The notes under the pieces: model-generated
What the model saw: the letters and a program-made list of their open reading frames with translations, nothing else
Databases searched by the model: none
Told to the model about the DNA's origin: nothing
Source of the DNA: Cyclobacterium roseum
Lineage (GTDB): Bacteria; Bacteroidota; Bacteroidia; Cytophagales; Cyclobacteriaceae
Assembly: GCF_010119225.1 (NCBI RefSeq)
Contig: NZ_WNKF01000005.1
Span: 1-64,000, forward strand
Reading direction: 5' to 3'
DNA: 64,000 bases
Program-made: the position numbers and the translations under genes
Shown here: positions 1-9,126 of the stretch, piece after piece
Layout: every line of letters starts with the position of its first letter
How positions within the stretch are numbered: the stretch's first letter is position 1

Positions 1-45
<45 letters not shown>

Positions 46-156
46 GTTTGTGTGGCGTTTCTCCTGATAGAACTTATCATCCTACCCGAATCTACACCTT
101 GTTGTTTCCGTGGCTCGAAGAAATTATTTCTGTTTTTAATATCTCGTCTGACAATA

Positions 157-170
157 CTTCAAAGAACTTA
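157..170 (-). promoter_or_regulatory. boxA-like element in the rRNA leader
   Basis: The minus strand reads TAAGTTCTTTGAAG about 95 nt downstream of the predicted P2 start and about 110 nt before 16S. It resembles the rRNA antitermination boxA core (TGCTCTTTA in E. coli; TTCTTTGA-like forms occur in Bacteroidota leaders). Assignment rests on position and partial similarity only. Confidence 0.3.
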
Positions 171-265
171 TTCCGAAATTAATCGCCCCCTTTCGAAGCA
201 ATCTTTTCCGGCTTGTCCATCCAAATTCAGACCCTTTTTAGAAGTCCGCTTTTCGTTTGGGTTTG

Positions 266-297
266 CAAAGGTAGTAGAAAATTCGACCCTGGCAAAA
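266..297 (-). promoter_or_regulatory. rRNA operon promoter P2
   Basis: On the minus strand TTTTG (293-297) is separated by exactly 19 nt from TACCTTTG (266-273). This matches the Bacteroidota primary sigma consensus TTTG / TAnnTTTG without a mismatch. Transcription would start near 260, giving a leader of about 215 nt before 16S. Confidence 0.85.
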
Positions 298-370
298 TGT
301 TTTTTATCTTTTTTTTAGCAACTTTCAACTTCTCATCCCTTCCTTTCGTCGCTCCCCCCGTTTGGGATCA

Positions 371-400
371 CAAAGATGACCCGTTTTTTTGAGCTGGCAA
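371..400 (-). promoter_or_regulatory. rRNA operon promoter P1 (upstream copy)
   Basis: The minus strand has TTG (398-400), a 19-nt spacer and CATCTTTG (371-378), one mismatch from TAnnTTTG. Spacing equals that of P2, and both start TTGCCAG. It lies 105 bp upstream of P2, fitting the common pattern of tandem rRNA promoters. The single mismatch in the -7 box makes it less certain than P2. Confidence 0.6.
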
Positions 401-464
401 TGGATTTGGTGAAATTTTTTAGATAAATTTTCAAACTACTTCCCATACTTATTAGAGAAGACTG

Positions 465-538
465 TGACCTCGCCAGGATTCAAACCTGGAACCTCTTGAG
501 CCGTAATCAAGTGCTCTATTCAATTGAGCTACGAGGCC
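465..538 (-). tRNA. tRNA-Arg (anticodon ACG)
   Basis: The 74-nt minus-strand sequence folds as a cloverleaf. The acceptor stem is GGCCTCG with CGAGGTC (one G-T pair at position 2), discriminator A. The anticodon stem is CTTGA with TCAAG, loop TTACGGC, so the anticodon is ACG. The T-arm is CCAGG-TTTGAAT-CCTGG. The 3' CCA is not encoded. The gene lies upstream of the 16S rRNA on the same strand, so readthrough into the rRNA operon is possible; no convincing terminator separates them. Confidence 0.95.
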
Positions 539-557
539 ATTTCCTTTTAACGGAAGG

Positions 558-588
558 CAAAGGTAAACAATATCAATAATATTACAAA
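558..588 (-). promoter_or_regulatory. tRNA-Arg promoter
   Basis: On the minus strand TTTG (585-588) is followed by a 19-nt spacer and TACCTTTG (558-565), a perfect match to the Bacteroidota consensus with the same spacing as rRNA P2. The predicted start near 552 is about 14 nt before the mature tRNA 5' end. Confidence 0.82.
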
Positions 589-716
589 GCGACATTAGCA
601 GGAAAGAATCAATACCACCCAATTATTAATTTAAGAATTATTAAGATGAATAACATTCCAAATCAAGCAAGATTTCCTAATTTAGCCGATCAATTGAAAA
701 AATAATCATTGTTTTC

Positions 717-1451
717 ATGAAAAGACTTACCCTAATTTCCATCGTATTCCTATTCACTTTTCAACTTCAGGCCCAACAAGGAGAGCGAACCCCTATAGGT
801 GGCAGGCCGAACATTAAAGGAGACTTGTTTTTGGATTTTGGATTTAATTTACTTAACAATCGGCCAGAGGATCTGAATACCCGATTTATAGCATCACGTG
901 TCGTCAATATCTATTACCAAACCCAGATTCCTTTAGGCGCTAATTCCGGATTTACGTTCAATCCCGGGTTGGGATTTGGATTGGAAAAGCTGGCGTTTCA
1001 GGATAACCAAACCCTGATACCCGACCCAGCCAAGGGACCCAATTCCAGTCAACTGGTGTCGATCTCAGAAATTTATGGAGAAAACATACGGGTATCCACC
1101 AATACCATGGCAATCAACTATTTTGATATACCCATTGAAATCCGGTATCATGCCAACAAAGAAGATTACAACAACGGCTTCCGCGCAGCCATCGGAGGGA
1201 AATTTGGCCTGCTTTACAATGCCCACTCAAAAATAGGCGTAACCAATAGTGATGGTCTGGAACAAAAAGTCAAAAACAGTCAGGAATATGGCCTGAGTCC
1301 GATCCGTTATGGTGTATACACGCGATTAGGATTTCCAGGATTCAATCTATGGGGCTACTATGGACTAAATGGTCTGTTCGAAGAGGAACAAGGACCCTTT
1401 GGTACCGAGACCACCCAATTTAATTTCGGAGTATCAGTGGCTTTATTCTAA
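717..1451 (+). CDS. outer membrane beta-barrel protein
   Basis: This 244-aa protein begins with an N-terminal signal peptide (hydrophobic residues about 4-16, likely cleaved after the QAQ near residue 19). The mature part alternates short amphipathic strands with Gly/Asn-rich turns and ends in VSVALF, a terminal phenylalanine as in many Bam-inserted barrels. Its length fits the 8-stranded outer-membrane barrel (PorT/OmpW-like) group common in Bacteroidota. No specific ligand or substrate can be read. It is monocistronic and faces a strong hairpin terminator. Family assignment is by overall character, not by a diagnostic motif. Confidence 0.7.
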   Translation: MKRLTLISIVFLFTFQLQAQQGERTPIGGRPNIKGDLFLDFGFNLLNNRPEDLNTRFIASRVVNIYYQTQIPLGANSGFTFNPGLGFGLEKLAFQDNQTLIPDPAKGPNSSQLVSISEIYGENIRVSTNTMAINYFDIPIEIRYHANKEDYNNGFRAAIGGKFGLLYNAHSKIGVTNSDGLEQKVKNSQEYGLSPIRYGVYTRLGFPGFNLWGYYGLNGLFEEEQGPFGTETTQFNFGVSVALF

Positions 1452-1477
1452 ATAAAGGTATCTTCAAAAAAAGAATT

Positions 1478-1510
1478 AAAGCAGGTTTAGCTACTAAACC
1501 TGCTTTTTTT
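1478..1510. terminator. bidirectional intrinsic terminator
   Basis: Perfect 10-bp stem GCAGGTTTAG (1481-1490), loop CTA, CTAAACCTGC (1494-1503), with AAA before it and seven T after it. It sits between convergent genes and can act in both directions. Its T tract includes the stop codon of the minus-strand PAP2-like gene. Confidence 0.85.
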
Positions 1511-2132
1511 ATGCCATTAATAAAGAATAGAAAACAAAAAAATTAATCCCAAAACCCAAGGCAAAACCGGCATACACTTCATTTGGCTTATGAGCATTGA
1601 GGTATAATCTCGCCGTCCCTACCAGCCCGCTAATAGAAATAATCAACAGCAGGTAATAGAACATAGGCGTAGAATAAAACCTAACGGAAAGCACTGCCAC
1701 CAGTGCTACCCAACCTCCCAGTGCCGTCTGATGGGCACTTATCTTCCAAAAATAAGTAACAATCGTCAATACCAGCAGGCTAATGCTGACCATAGCAAGT
1801 GTGGTAATCAACAGTTGGTCTACATTGAGTTTCCAGTAAAAGAAACCGGAGGTCATGGCATAGAATACCGTAACCAGTGTAAAAGGTAGCAGCCTGTCCT
1901 TTCTGTCCGGTAGATGATAGCTATGGATTAAGGTGGATATTCGCATGCCCGCCAATCCCAGGACGGGGATGAGAAAAGTCGTGAATCCAATCAGCAAGGA
2001 GATGGACCATTTGGCTTCTCCAGGGACCATCGTCGCTTCCGGGACAATGTAAAATAAAGTAAGTACCATTAATGAGGGAATCACCAGCGGTTGGAAAACC
2101 ACTGAAATCCCCATTGCCAGTTTTCTACACAC
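1509..2132 (-). CDS. PAP2-like integral membrane protein
   Basis: This 207-aa protein has about six hydrophobic segments. A PAP2-phosphatase arrangement is recognisable: a DRKDR patch near residue 76, SAHQ in place of the usual PSGH, and a final segment ARLYLNAHKPNEVYAG where the family has SRxxxxxHxxxD. Because the second motif and final Asp differ, activity as a lipid-phosphate phosphatase is uncertain. The start is GTG at 2132, placed 1 bp after the rpoN stop and supported by AAAGGAG ending 8 nt upstream inside the rpoN tail; an ATG six codons in is the alternative. Translational coupling with rpoN is likely. Confidence 0.7.
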   Translation of the reverse strand: MCRKLAMGISVVFQPLVIPSLMVLTLFYIVPEATMVPGEAKWSISLLIGFTTFLIPVLGLAGMRISTLIHSYHLPDRKDRLLPFTLVTVFYAMTSGFFYWKLNVDQLLITTLAMVSISLLVLTIVTYFWKISAHQTALGGWVALVAVLSVRFYSTPMFYYLLLIISISGLVGTARLYLNAHKPNEVYAGFALGFGINFFVFYSLLMA

Positions 2133-2133
2133 G

Positions 2134-3591
2134 TTATAACTCCTTTCTTAACCTTGCCACGGGTATCTGCAATTGCTCCCTATATTTGGCTACAGTCCGT
2201 CGGGCAATATTATATCCTTTCTGATTCAACAATTTAACCAGCTTATCGTCTGATAGGGGGCGTTTCTTATCTTCCCCTTCTACCAGTTTGTTGAGAACGC
2301 TCTTCACTTCGCGATTGCTGACATCCTCTCCCCCGTCTGTGGTAGCGATCCCCTCTGAGAAGAAATATTTCAGGGGAAAAACACCAAACTCGGTCTGTAT
2401 GGACTTACTATTGGCTACTCTGGAAACAGTGGATATATCCATGTCAATTTTCTCAGCGATATCTTTTAGGATCATCGGCCGTAGTTTTGTCTCATCTCCA
2501 TCCACAAAAAACTCTTTCTGGTAATCCATAATCGCCTGCATGGTTTTCATTAAGGTATGCTGCCGCTGCTTGATCGCATCAATAAACCACTTAGCTGAAT
2601 CCAGTTTTTGCTTGACAAAGGTTACCGTCTCCTTGAGCTTTTTATCTTTCTTATCACTCTTATCGTAAGCACTGAACATTTCCGAATAGGACCTGCTCAC
2701 TTTGAGTTCCGGCGCATTTTTGGAGTTCAAAACGATTTCAAATTTCCCGTTACTATTATTTAAAATAAAATCGGGGATCACATAATGGTTTCGAACCATC
2801 CCATCCGACACCCCTCCCGGTTTGGGATTAAGCCGGGTGATCAAATGGATCACCTCTTTCAGTTCATCCTCTTCGATCCCTGCCTTCTTCAATATCTTAT
2901 CATAGTGCTTTTTGGTGAATTCCTCAAAGCAATTCTGAACCACGAAGATGGCCTTCTGAACCAAGGGCTCATTTGGGTCCTCTCTTCGTTCCAATTGGAT
3001 GATAAGGCATTCCTGTAGGTTTCTGGCTGCGATTCCCGGAGGATCAAACCCCTGGATCTTAATCAGAATTTCTTCCACTTCATCTAAATCGGTTTCCACA
3101 TTTTGGCTAAATGCCAGGTCGTTAATAATGGCATCCAGACTTCTTCGAATATAGCCATCGTTCTCAATACTACCAATGAGCTGTTTCCCGATAATACGTT
3201 GCGTTTCATCCAGCTTTAGAAAATTTAGCTGTGATAGTAGTTGCTCATGGAGGGTCGAATAGCTGGACAAAGGCATTTCACGTTCTTCCTCATCCCCTGA
3301 ATAGTTGCCATCGCCCTGCATTTTATACCCGCCATACTCCTCATTCAAATATTCTTCAATATTCACATCCTTATCTTCCTTCACTTCCGTATTATCAGTT
3401 CCTTCGGCAAAATCCTCTGCCTGGAGGTCCGCATCCTCCTCCTTACCCTCTTCCAGAGCAGGGTTGACCTCCAGTTCCTCTTCGATTCTGGCTTCCAGTT
3501 CGGCCGTAGGCACTTGGAGGAGCTTGATAAACTGTATCTGCTGAGGCGATAACTTCTGAGATAATATCTGATTTAAATTCAGTTTTTGCAT
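2134..3591 (-). CDS. rpoN: RNA polymerase sigma-54 factor
   Basis: This 485-aa alternative sigma factor directs RNA polymerase to -24/-12 promoters and needs AAA+ activators. Region I is the Gln/Leu-rich N-terminus (LSQKLSPQQIQFIKLLQ). An acidic, low-complexity region II follows (about residues 55-110, many E and D). The C-terminal RpoN box is ARRTVAKYRE, near residues 463-472. I chose the ATG at 3591 because conserved region I starts there; an ATG 30 bp upstream (3621) would add ten residues. The PAP2-like gene follows after 1 bp. A TAAATTTG -7-like box lies at 3664-3671. Confidence 0.95.
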   Translation of the reverse strand: MQKLNLNQILSQKLSPQQIQFIKLLQVPTAELEARIEEELEVNPALEEGKEEDADLQAEDFAEGTDNTEVKEDKDVNIEEYLNEEYGGYKMQGDGNYSGDEEEREMPLSSYSTLHEQLLSQLNFLKLDETQRIIGKQLIGSIENDGYIRRSLDAIINDLAFSQNVETDLDEVEEILIKIQGFDPPGIAARNLQECLIIQLERREDPNEPLVQKAIFVVQNCFEEFTKKHYDKILKKAGIEEDELKEVIHLITRLNPKPGGVSDGMVRNHYVIPDFILNNSNGKFEIVLNSKNAPELKVSRSYSEMFSAYDKSDKKDKKLKETVTFVKQKLDSAKWFIDAIKQRQHTLMKTMQAIMDYQKEFFVDGDETKLRPMILKDIAEKIDMDISTVSRVANSKSIQTEFGVFPLKYFFSEGIATTDGGEDVSNREVKSVLNKLVEGEDKKRPLSDDKLVKLLNQKGYNIARRTVAKYREQLQIPVARLRKEL

Positions 3592-3680
3592 AAATTCTTC
3601 TACCGGATAATGGTTAGGCACTTGAAAATCAATGAATACTTACCAAAGCATCCTTTCATTTTTCAAATTTAGGAAATAAG

Positions 3681-3694
3681 ATCAAAATTTTGAT
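3681..3694. promoter_or_regulatory. perfect 14-bp palindrome between rpoN and asnS
   Basis: ATCAAAATTTTGAT is a perfect inverted repeat in the divergent rpoN/asnS intergenic region, 10 bp upstream of the TAAATTTG box proposed for rpoN. It could be an operator, but AT-rich palindromes of this size also arise by chance. Confidence 0.25.
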
Positions 3695-3777
3695 AAAAAG
3701 CGTATTATATCGTTTTTTGCATTCAATTAAAAGTTTTTGACAAAAGGCAGGCATACACCTCAACAGAAAATAAAATC

Positions 3778-5229
3778 ATGGCATTTAACAACAGGATCAA
3801 AATCAAGCATTTACTGGATAAGGATTCAGTAGGTGAGCGCGTAACGGTAATGGGATGGGTTAGAACCCGGCGCAGCAATAAGCACGTTACTTTTATCGCA
3901 TTAAACGATGGCTCCTGCATTCAAAACTACCAAATTGTGGCGGATCCTGCAAAAATCGATGAGGACACCCTAAAAAAGGCAAATACCGGCGCTTGCGTAA
4001 AAGTCACCGGTGAGGTCGTGGCCTCTCAGGGAGCCGGTCAATCCAATGAAATACAGGCGGAAAAAGTTGAAATACTCGGAGAAGCAGACCCGGAAAAATT
4101 CCCCATTCAGCCCAAAAAGCACTCGCTCGAGTTTTTGAGGGAAAATGCCCACTTGAGAATTCGGACCAATACCTTCGGTGCCATTTTTCGAATTAGACAC
4201 CACCTGGCCTTTGCGGTACACCAGTATTTTCATGAAAAAGGTTTTTTTTACCTCCATTCACCCATCATCACGGCCTCGGATGCCGAAGGAGCAGGGGAAA
4301 CCTTTCAGGTTACCGCCCTGGATTTAAAAAATCCGCCAAAAGATGAAAACAATAACATTGATTTCCGCCAGGACTTCTTTGAACGGGCAACAAACCTTAC
4401 GGTGTCCGGGCAACTGGAAGGAGAGCTTGCCGCCCTGGCGCTTTCAGAAATATATACCTTTGGCCCCACTTTCCGGGCCGAAAATTCCAACACCACCCGT
4501 CACCTGGCAGAGTTTTGGATGATCGAACCCGAAATGGCCTTTTATGATGCCGAAGACAATCAAAACCTGGCGGAAGATTTTCTGCAGTATATCATCGGTT
4601 TTGCCCTTCAAAGCTGCCGGGAAGATCTGGCTTTCCTTGACAATAGAGCTGCGGAGGAAGAGAAGAATAAAAAAGCCGAACAACGCAGTGAATTGGGCCT
4701 TTTGGAACGGCTCCAATTGGTTACCAATAATACCTTCGAACGCATTACCTATTCGGATGCATTGGAAATTCTCAAAAACTCCAAACCGAATAAAAAGAAA
4801 AAATTTACCTACCCCATCGAAGATTGGGGAACCGATTTGCAATCCGAACACGAAAGGTACCTGGTAGAAAAACACTTTAAAAAACCAGTGATCATTACCG
4901 ATTACCCGAAATCTATTAAATCGTTTTACATGAAGCAAAATGAGGATGGTAAAACGGTGGCGGCCATGGATATTCTGTTTCCGGGTATTGGGGAAATCAT
5001 CGGCGGTTCTCAACGGGAAGAAAGATTGGATAAGCTGACCGAGCGAATGCAGGAGCTGGATATCAGCCAGGAGGAACTGTGGTGGTACCTGGACACCAGA
5101 AGGTTTGGCACCACTCCGCATTCCGGCTTTGGGTTGGGATTTGAACGGTTGGTTCAGTTTGTTACCGGGATGGGCAATATACGGGATGTAATCCCCTTCC
5201 CCAGAACGCCGGGCAATGCTGAATTTTGA
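3778..5229 (+). CDS. asnS: asparagine--tRNA ligase
   Basis: A 483-aa class IIb aminoacyl-tRNA synthetase that charges tRNA-Asn. The OB-fold anticodon-binding domain covers about residues 15-120. The catalytic domain follows with motif 2 around [17 protein letters not shown] and motif 3 [15 protein letters not shown]. The Bacteroidota-type insert of about 60 charged residues (about 275-340, many E and K) is present. Length and C-terminus (RTPGNAEF) fit AsnRS rather than AspRS. It is transcribed alone, divergently from rpoN. A long antisense ORF overlaps it and is a codon-bias artefact. Confidence 0.96.
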   Translation: MAFNNRIKIKHLLDKDSVGERVTVMGWVRTRRSNKHVTFIALNDGSCIQNYQIVADPAKIDEDTLKKANTGACVKVTGEVVASQGAGQSNEIQAEKVEILGEADPEKFPIQPKKHSLEFLRENAHLRIRTNTFGAIFRIRHHLAFAVHQYFHEKGFFYLHSPIITASDAEGAGETFQVTALDLKNPPKDENNNIDFRQDFFERATNLTVSGQLEGELAALALSEIYTFGPTFRAENSNTTRHLAEFWMIEPEMAFYDAEDNQNLAEDFLQYIIGFALQSCREDLAFLDNRAAEEEKNKKAEQRSELGLLERLQLVTNNTFERITYSDALEILKNSKPNKKKKFTYPIEDWGTDLQSEHERYLVEKHFKKPVIITDYPKSIKSFYMKQNEDGKTVAAMDILFPGIGEIIGGSQREERLDKLTERMQELDISQEELWWYLDTRRFGTTPHSGFGLGFERLVQFVTGMGNIRDVIPFPRTPGNAEF

Positions 5230-5351
5230 TGGAAATGTCCATGCCGGGCCGATCGCCTGCACAAATAACACGAGCAACCCTCCGGATTGATTGGGACTAA
5301 TAACCTTCAATCCGCTACATAATCTTATATTCAAGGGATAAATTTACCAAT

Positions 5352-5690
5352 GTGGTTTTGGAAATTGCCAACGAATACCCTCATGGCGGTTACAGGGGAT
5401 GGCCGGACAGCGATTGGTTGGTAAGCGAGGCGGGACAGGTGGAGTTGATGGAAGGAAATTCCGTGACGGCACCATTTCCCCACTTATTTCAGGATACTTC
5501 TGTTGCTTCCAGACTGGTGCTTAGGTTCAACGATAACAAAATACCGGTAGATAATAACCAAAAAAAGGTGGTGTGGGAACCGGAGGCAGCAGGTCCCTAT
5601 TATTTAAGGATGCTGGTATATGATGAAGAAGGACACCGCTTGTACCAATCTGCTCCGGTGGATATAGAGATTAGTCCTTTGGTAGAATAA
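5352..5690 (+). CDS. uncharacterised 112-aa protein, possibly a 3' remnant
   Basis: I do not recognise this gene. The sequence is rich in aromatic and acidic residues and ends in short beta-like strands (PYYLRMLVYDEEGHRLYQSAPVDIEI), as in an Ig-like tail of a secreted enzyme. It has no signal peptide. The only in-frame start is GTG at 5352; the frame stays open upstream to 5304 with no ATG. It may therefore be the surviving 3' end of a larger gene. Upstream 5230-5351 holds no gene or clear signal. Confidence 0.4.
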   Translation: MVLEIANEYPHGGYRGWPDSDWLVSEAGQVELMEGNSVTAPFPHLFQDTSVASRLVLRFNDNKIPVDNNQKKVVWEPEAAGPYYLRMLVYDEEGHRLYQSAPVDIEISPLVE

Positions 5691-5825
5691 AGGAATCATT
5701 TAATGATTGGGATTTAGGATTCATACCCAGCCCAAATAGCTCTTCTTTAAACCCATTCGAATTAATAAACGCTCTTTATGTGATCGTGGGGTTTAATTCT
5801 TGTGGTTTATTTCTTATATTAGAAA

Positions 5826-6278
5826 GTGGAAACGTTTTTAAAATACTTGAAAATTGAGGGAATAGGTGGCCATGTCATCCGCATTTCTCTGGCCTGTTTG
5901 TTATTGTTTGGTGGATTTACCAAACTAAAACTGATAGGAGCCTTGGAGTACAGCCTCTTTTGGGCCATATTATTAGCCGGTATTGAAACCTTTGCCGCTT
6001 TTGGGCTGCTCATTCATTATAAAAAGCCCTTGATTGGGTTAATCGGAGGGATCCTGGCAATTCTTTCCATTTTTATCAGAGTCGTATTTTCCATTGGCTG
6101 GGTCAGGGATCATTTGCTACAGACCGATTCGTTTCTAACCGCCCTTAATTCCATCTTTGGAATTTATAACAATGGCCTTTTTCACATAGCGCTTCTCTTT
6201 GGTGCTGCCATTTACTGCCTTGGGAATTCCTACAAGGCATATATTCAGGAGCGAATAACCCGCCCTTGGCCCCATTAA
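5826..6278 (+). CDS. small four-helix membrane protein (DoxX/DUF417-like)
   Basis: This 150-aa protein has about four hydrophobic helices, near residues 16-36, 40-62, 66-88 and 117-137. The first helix ends LLLFGGFTKL, the phrase seen in DoxX-like and DUF417 (YkgB-type) membrane proteins. No catalytic residues are visible and the role is unknown. The start is GTG at 5826, directly after an in-frame TAG; no ATG lies nearby in frame. It converges on the TolC-family gene with a 6-bp gap. Confidence 0.55.
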   Translation: METFLKYLKIEGIGGHVIRISLACLLLFGGFTKLKLIGALEYSLFWAILLAGIETFAAFGLLIHYKKPLIGLIGGILAILSIFIRVVFSIGWVRDHLLQTDSFLTALNSIFGIYNNGLFHIALLFGAAIYCLGNSYKAYIQERITRPWPH

Positions 6279-6284
6279 TTCGAT

Positions 6285-7775
6285 TTACTCTTCCTGAAAA
6301 CTCATTTCAGGACTGTAGAGCAATTGGTTGTTCTCAAAATCATACAATGTAAGTTTTCTTAGCTCATAATAAGCGGTCCAGTAATCCCTCAAAGATTCTA
6401 TATACTGCCGTCTGTTAATATCCTTGTCCTCCTGGGCAATGCCCAGGTCCGTAATGGATACATTTCCACTCTGATACCTGCGGAAAGAAATCTCATACCG
6501 CTTATCCGCTACTTCATCGGAGGTTTTGGTAATTTCCAGCCGGTCTTTTAGCATGATAAAATTCCGAACGCGTGTAAATATTTCCTGTTCAAAATTGATG
6601 ATTTCCTGATCGATTTCATATTCGGTCAATTTCTGTAGGGACTTGGCGATACTCATTCTGGCCTTGTTTCTGCCCCAATCCAAAATGGGAACCTGAATGC
6701 TTAGGTTGACCAGTGCCTGGGTATTGGGATTGGAATAAATATCTCCCCACATCAAAGCGGCCTTGTTGTAGCCATAACTGGCATTCAGGTTCATTTGGAA
6801 GCGGTCGCCGCGGGCCTGCGCTACCTCAGCCTGGGCTTCCATCCGCTGCCTCTCATAACTGATGGCATCGGAACGGTTTTGGAAAGCATACTCAATGGCC
6901 TCTTCTACGTTCACCTCAAATTCGGGAATATCATCCGGTAGCGCCAGATTCAGGTCGACTGCCTCATTCAAACCTATATAGGATTTTAGTCTCAATGAAC
7001 GGGCTTCCATATCCAGTCTGGCCTGTGCCACGCCTTGTTTGGCTTTTAATACCTGTAATTCCACTTGCAAAAGTTTGTCCTCATAGGTTGTCCCAATATT
7101 GTACCTGCCTCTTTCAATTTGAAGAATGGCCTCAGAGTTTTCTAAATTTTTGGTGGCAATATCCAGGTTGACCTGAGCCACCAAAAAGTCAAAAAACATT
7201 TCAGCCACGAACTGGCTGATGTCCTCCATTTCCTCCACAAACTCCCTTTTGCTTTCTTCAAACCGGATCGGTTCTATCTTCCGGTCCCATTTGTAGGGAT
7301 TATAGGCGAATATGGGTTGGTTCAATTGCACGTTTACAGGTACTCCGCTCCACCGGGTTTGGTTGGCACCATCTGCAGACAGGAAATTATCAAACCTATT
7401 GGTAGAACTATTCACAGAAATGGTCCCACCAGTGGGGCTTATTACCTGCCTTAGGCCCAACTCCAGATCCACCAGGTTTTGCCTTACCTCCCGGAACTCA
7501 ATCGTGCCATCAGGTTGGGTGACATTATTGAATGCCTGCGAATACTGAGGAAGGGTACCCCCCAATCGGAGCTGTGGATTAAAATTGGCCTGATAAAGCC
7601 GATAATACCAATACCGGTTCTCCCTTCGGGTATCTGCCCTCAAGGCAGCCGGGGATTGGGCCTTGGCGCGGGCAATAATATCTTCCAACGTATAGCTTAC
7701 GGTCTCCTGACCTTGCACAGAAAAAATGGCCATAAAAAATATCATGACCAGAAATAGAGTAGACGTTTTATTCAT
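6285..7775 (-). CDS. TolC-family outer membrane efflux protein
   Basis: This 496-aa protein has a signal peptide (about residues 1-22, SVQG-QE) followed by two OEP repeats of long alpha helices and short beta strands. It would form the trimeric outer-membrane channel of a tripartite exporter. Typical phrases are the helical YTLEDIIARAKAQSP start and the second-repeat NFEQEIFTRVRNFIM region. Its start overlaps the permease stop by 8 nt, so the two are translationally coupled. It is the last gene of the adaptor-permease-TolC operon. Confidence 0.9.
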   Translation of the reverse strand: MNKTSTLFLVMIFFMAIFSVQGQETVSYTLEDIIARAKAQSPAALRADTRRENRYWYYRLYQANFNPQLRLGGTLPQYSQAFNNVTQPDGTIEFREVRQNLVDLELGLRQVISPTGGTISVNSSTNRFDNFLSADGANQTRWSGVPVNVQLNQPIFAYNPYKWDRKIEPIRFEESKREFVEEMEDISQFVAEMFFDFLVAQVNLDIATKNLENSEAILQIERGRYNIGTTYEDKLLQVELQVLKAKQGVAQARLDMEARSLRLKSYIGLNEAVDLNLALPDDIPEFEVNVEEAIEYAFQNRSDAISYERQRMEAQAEVAQARGDRFQMNLNASYGYNKAALMWGDIYSNPNTQALVNLSIQVPILDWGRNKARMSIAKSLQKLTEYEIDQEIINFEQEIFTRVRNFIMLKDRLEITKTSDEVADKRYEISFRRYQSGNVSITDLGIAQEDKDINRRQYIESLRDYWTAYYELRKLTLYDFENNQLLYSPEMSFQEE

Positions 7776-9081
7776 AGCGTAATGAGGTTATCGGATCCTG
7801 ACTGGCTGCCCGTTTGGCCGGAGTAATTCCAAATACCAGGCCCACCGTGGCAGCTACTCCAAAAGAAAGCAAAATGGAACTCAAGGTAATGACGGTGGGA
7901 AATTCGGCGAAGGTAGACACCAAATGCGCCAAAACGATTCCCAAAATAACACCAATCAGCCCACCAGAAACACTTATCATAATAGATTCAAATAGAAACT
8001 GATTCACAATATCGTTCTTTTTTGCTCCCAACGAAAGCCTTAGGCCAATTTCTTTTATTCTTTCCATCACAGATGCCAACATGATGTTCATGATTCCGAT
8101 TCCTCCCACCAGCAGCGAAATGCCTGCAATCGCCCCTAATACGATGTTAAATATATTTTGAGTGCGTTGTTGTTGTTTAAGAAGTAGCTCGGGAATCGTG
8201 ATTTCGAAATCCACTACATTGAAATGCCTCCGTTCCAGCATTTTGGCCAACACTTCAGCTGTCGGGTTGAGTCGCTCGCTTTCAGATACCTGAATGACCA
8301 TTTTATCTATCTGATGGTAATTACTTGAGCCACCTCCGTCATCATCATTCAACTGTGACTCTGTAACCAAATCCCTGTTTTTATACCGAATGAGCATGGT
8401 TTGGATGGGAATGTAGACATCCATATTAAAATCCCTAATGCCCAGCTTGGAAATACTGGATTCTGAAACGAGCCTTTCCTCTAAAATACCGATTACTTCC
8501 AGCCACTGATTACCGCTTTTGATTTTATTCCCAATAGGGCTTTGATTGGGGAAAAACCGGGCCGCTACATTTCTTCCGATAATACATACCGGATCACCAT
8601 TGATCAGGTTTTTTTCGCTAAACATCCTCCCCTCCCTCAGTTGAAAATCCAGCACTTCAAAATAGGCGGGCTTCACGCCCACCAGTTTGGCAGACCTCCT
8701 GATTCCACTTTTCACGATGTAGGTATCCATGACAATTTCCGGACTGATTTTGTTAATGCCAGGAATAATTTTCCGTATCGCCTCCGCATCATCCAGTTTC
8801 AATCCGGGAGAAAATTGATTTCGTTCTTTCTCCAGGCTACTATTCTCATCCAATTGTTCCTCACTCTGCTGCACTACAGGTTCCACTACGATGTTATTCA
8901 CCCCAACCAGTTTAATTTGCTCCATGATTTCTTGCTGGGCGCCGGTTCCTATTGCCAACATGGCAATGACCGCTGCTACGCCAAAGATGATCCCCAAGGC
9001 AGTGAGTAAGGAGCGTACCTTATTGGCTAATACCGCCTCGAAAGCGATATAAAAATTGGCTAAAAGCCTTTCGTTGAACAT
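7768..9081 (-). CDS. ABC transporter permease, MacB/FtsX type
   Basis: A 437-aa inner-membrane permease: TM1 at about residues 22-45 (NKVRSLLTALGIIFGVAAVIAMLA is the family hallmark region), a large periplasmic MacB_PCD domain (about 46-310), and three C-terminal TM helices in an FtsX domain, including the conserved GGIGIMNIMLASVMER(I/T)KEIGLR region. Unlike E. coli MacB it has no fused ATP-binding domain. No ABC ATPase gene lies next to it, so the nucleotide-binding subunit must come from elsewhere. It would pump a peptide, lipid or small molecule across the envelope; the substrate is unknown. Confidence 0.9.
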   Translation of the reverse strand: MFNERLLANFYIAFEAVLANKVRSLLTALGIIFGVAAVIAMLAIGTGAQQEIMEQIKLVGVNNIVVEPVVQQSEEQLDENSSLEKERNQFSPGLKLDDAEAIRKIIPGINKISPEIVMDTYIVKSGIRRSAKLVGVKPAYFEVLDFQLREGRMFSEKNLINGDPVCIIGRNVAARFFPNQSPIGNKIKSGNQWLEVIGILEERLVSESSISKLGIRDFNMDVYIPIQTMLIRYKNRDLVTESQLNDDDGGGSSNYHQIDKMVIQVSESERLNPTAEVLAKMLERRHFNVVDFEITIPELLLKQQQRTQNIFNIVLGAIAGISLLVGGIGIMNIMLASVMERIKEIGLRLSLGAKKNDIVNQFLFESIMISVSGGLIGVILGIVLAHLVSTFAEFPTVITLSSILLSFGVAATVGLVFGITPAKRAASQDPITSLRYE

Positions 9082-9126
9082 AAATTAACTTGTAATAGGG
9101 AAAAGGTATCTATTTTCAAAAACGTC

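Noticed and set aside
52-318. 88-codon plus-strand frame at the left edge
   Set aside because: It lies in the rRNA leader and promoter region and has no protein features.
4444-5334. 296-codon frame antisense to asnS
   Set aside because: It is a codon-bias shadow of a well-conserved gene, with no family signature of its own.
5694-5708. Palindrome AATCATTTAATGATT after the 112-aa gene, as a terminator
   Set aside because: Short, AT-only stem with no T tract.
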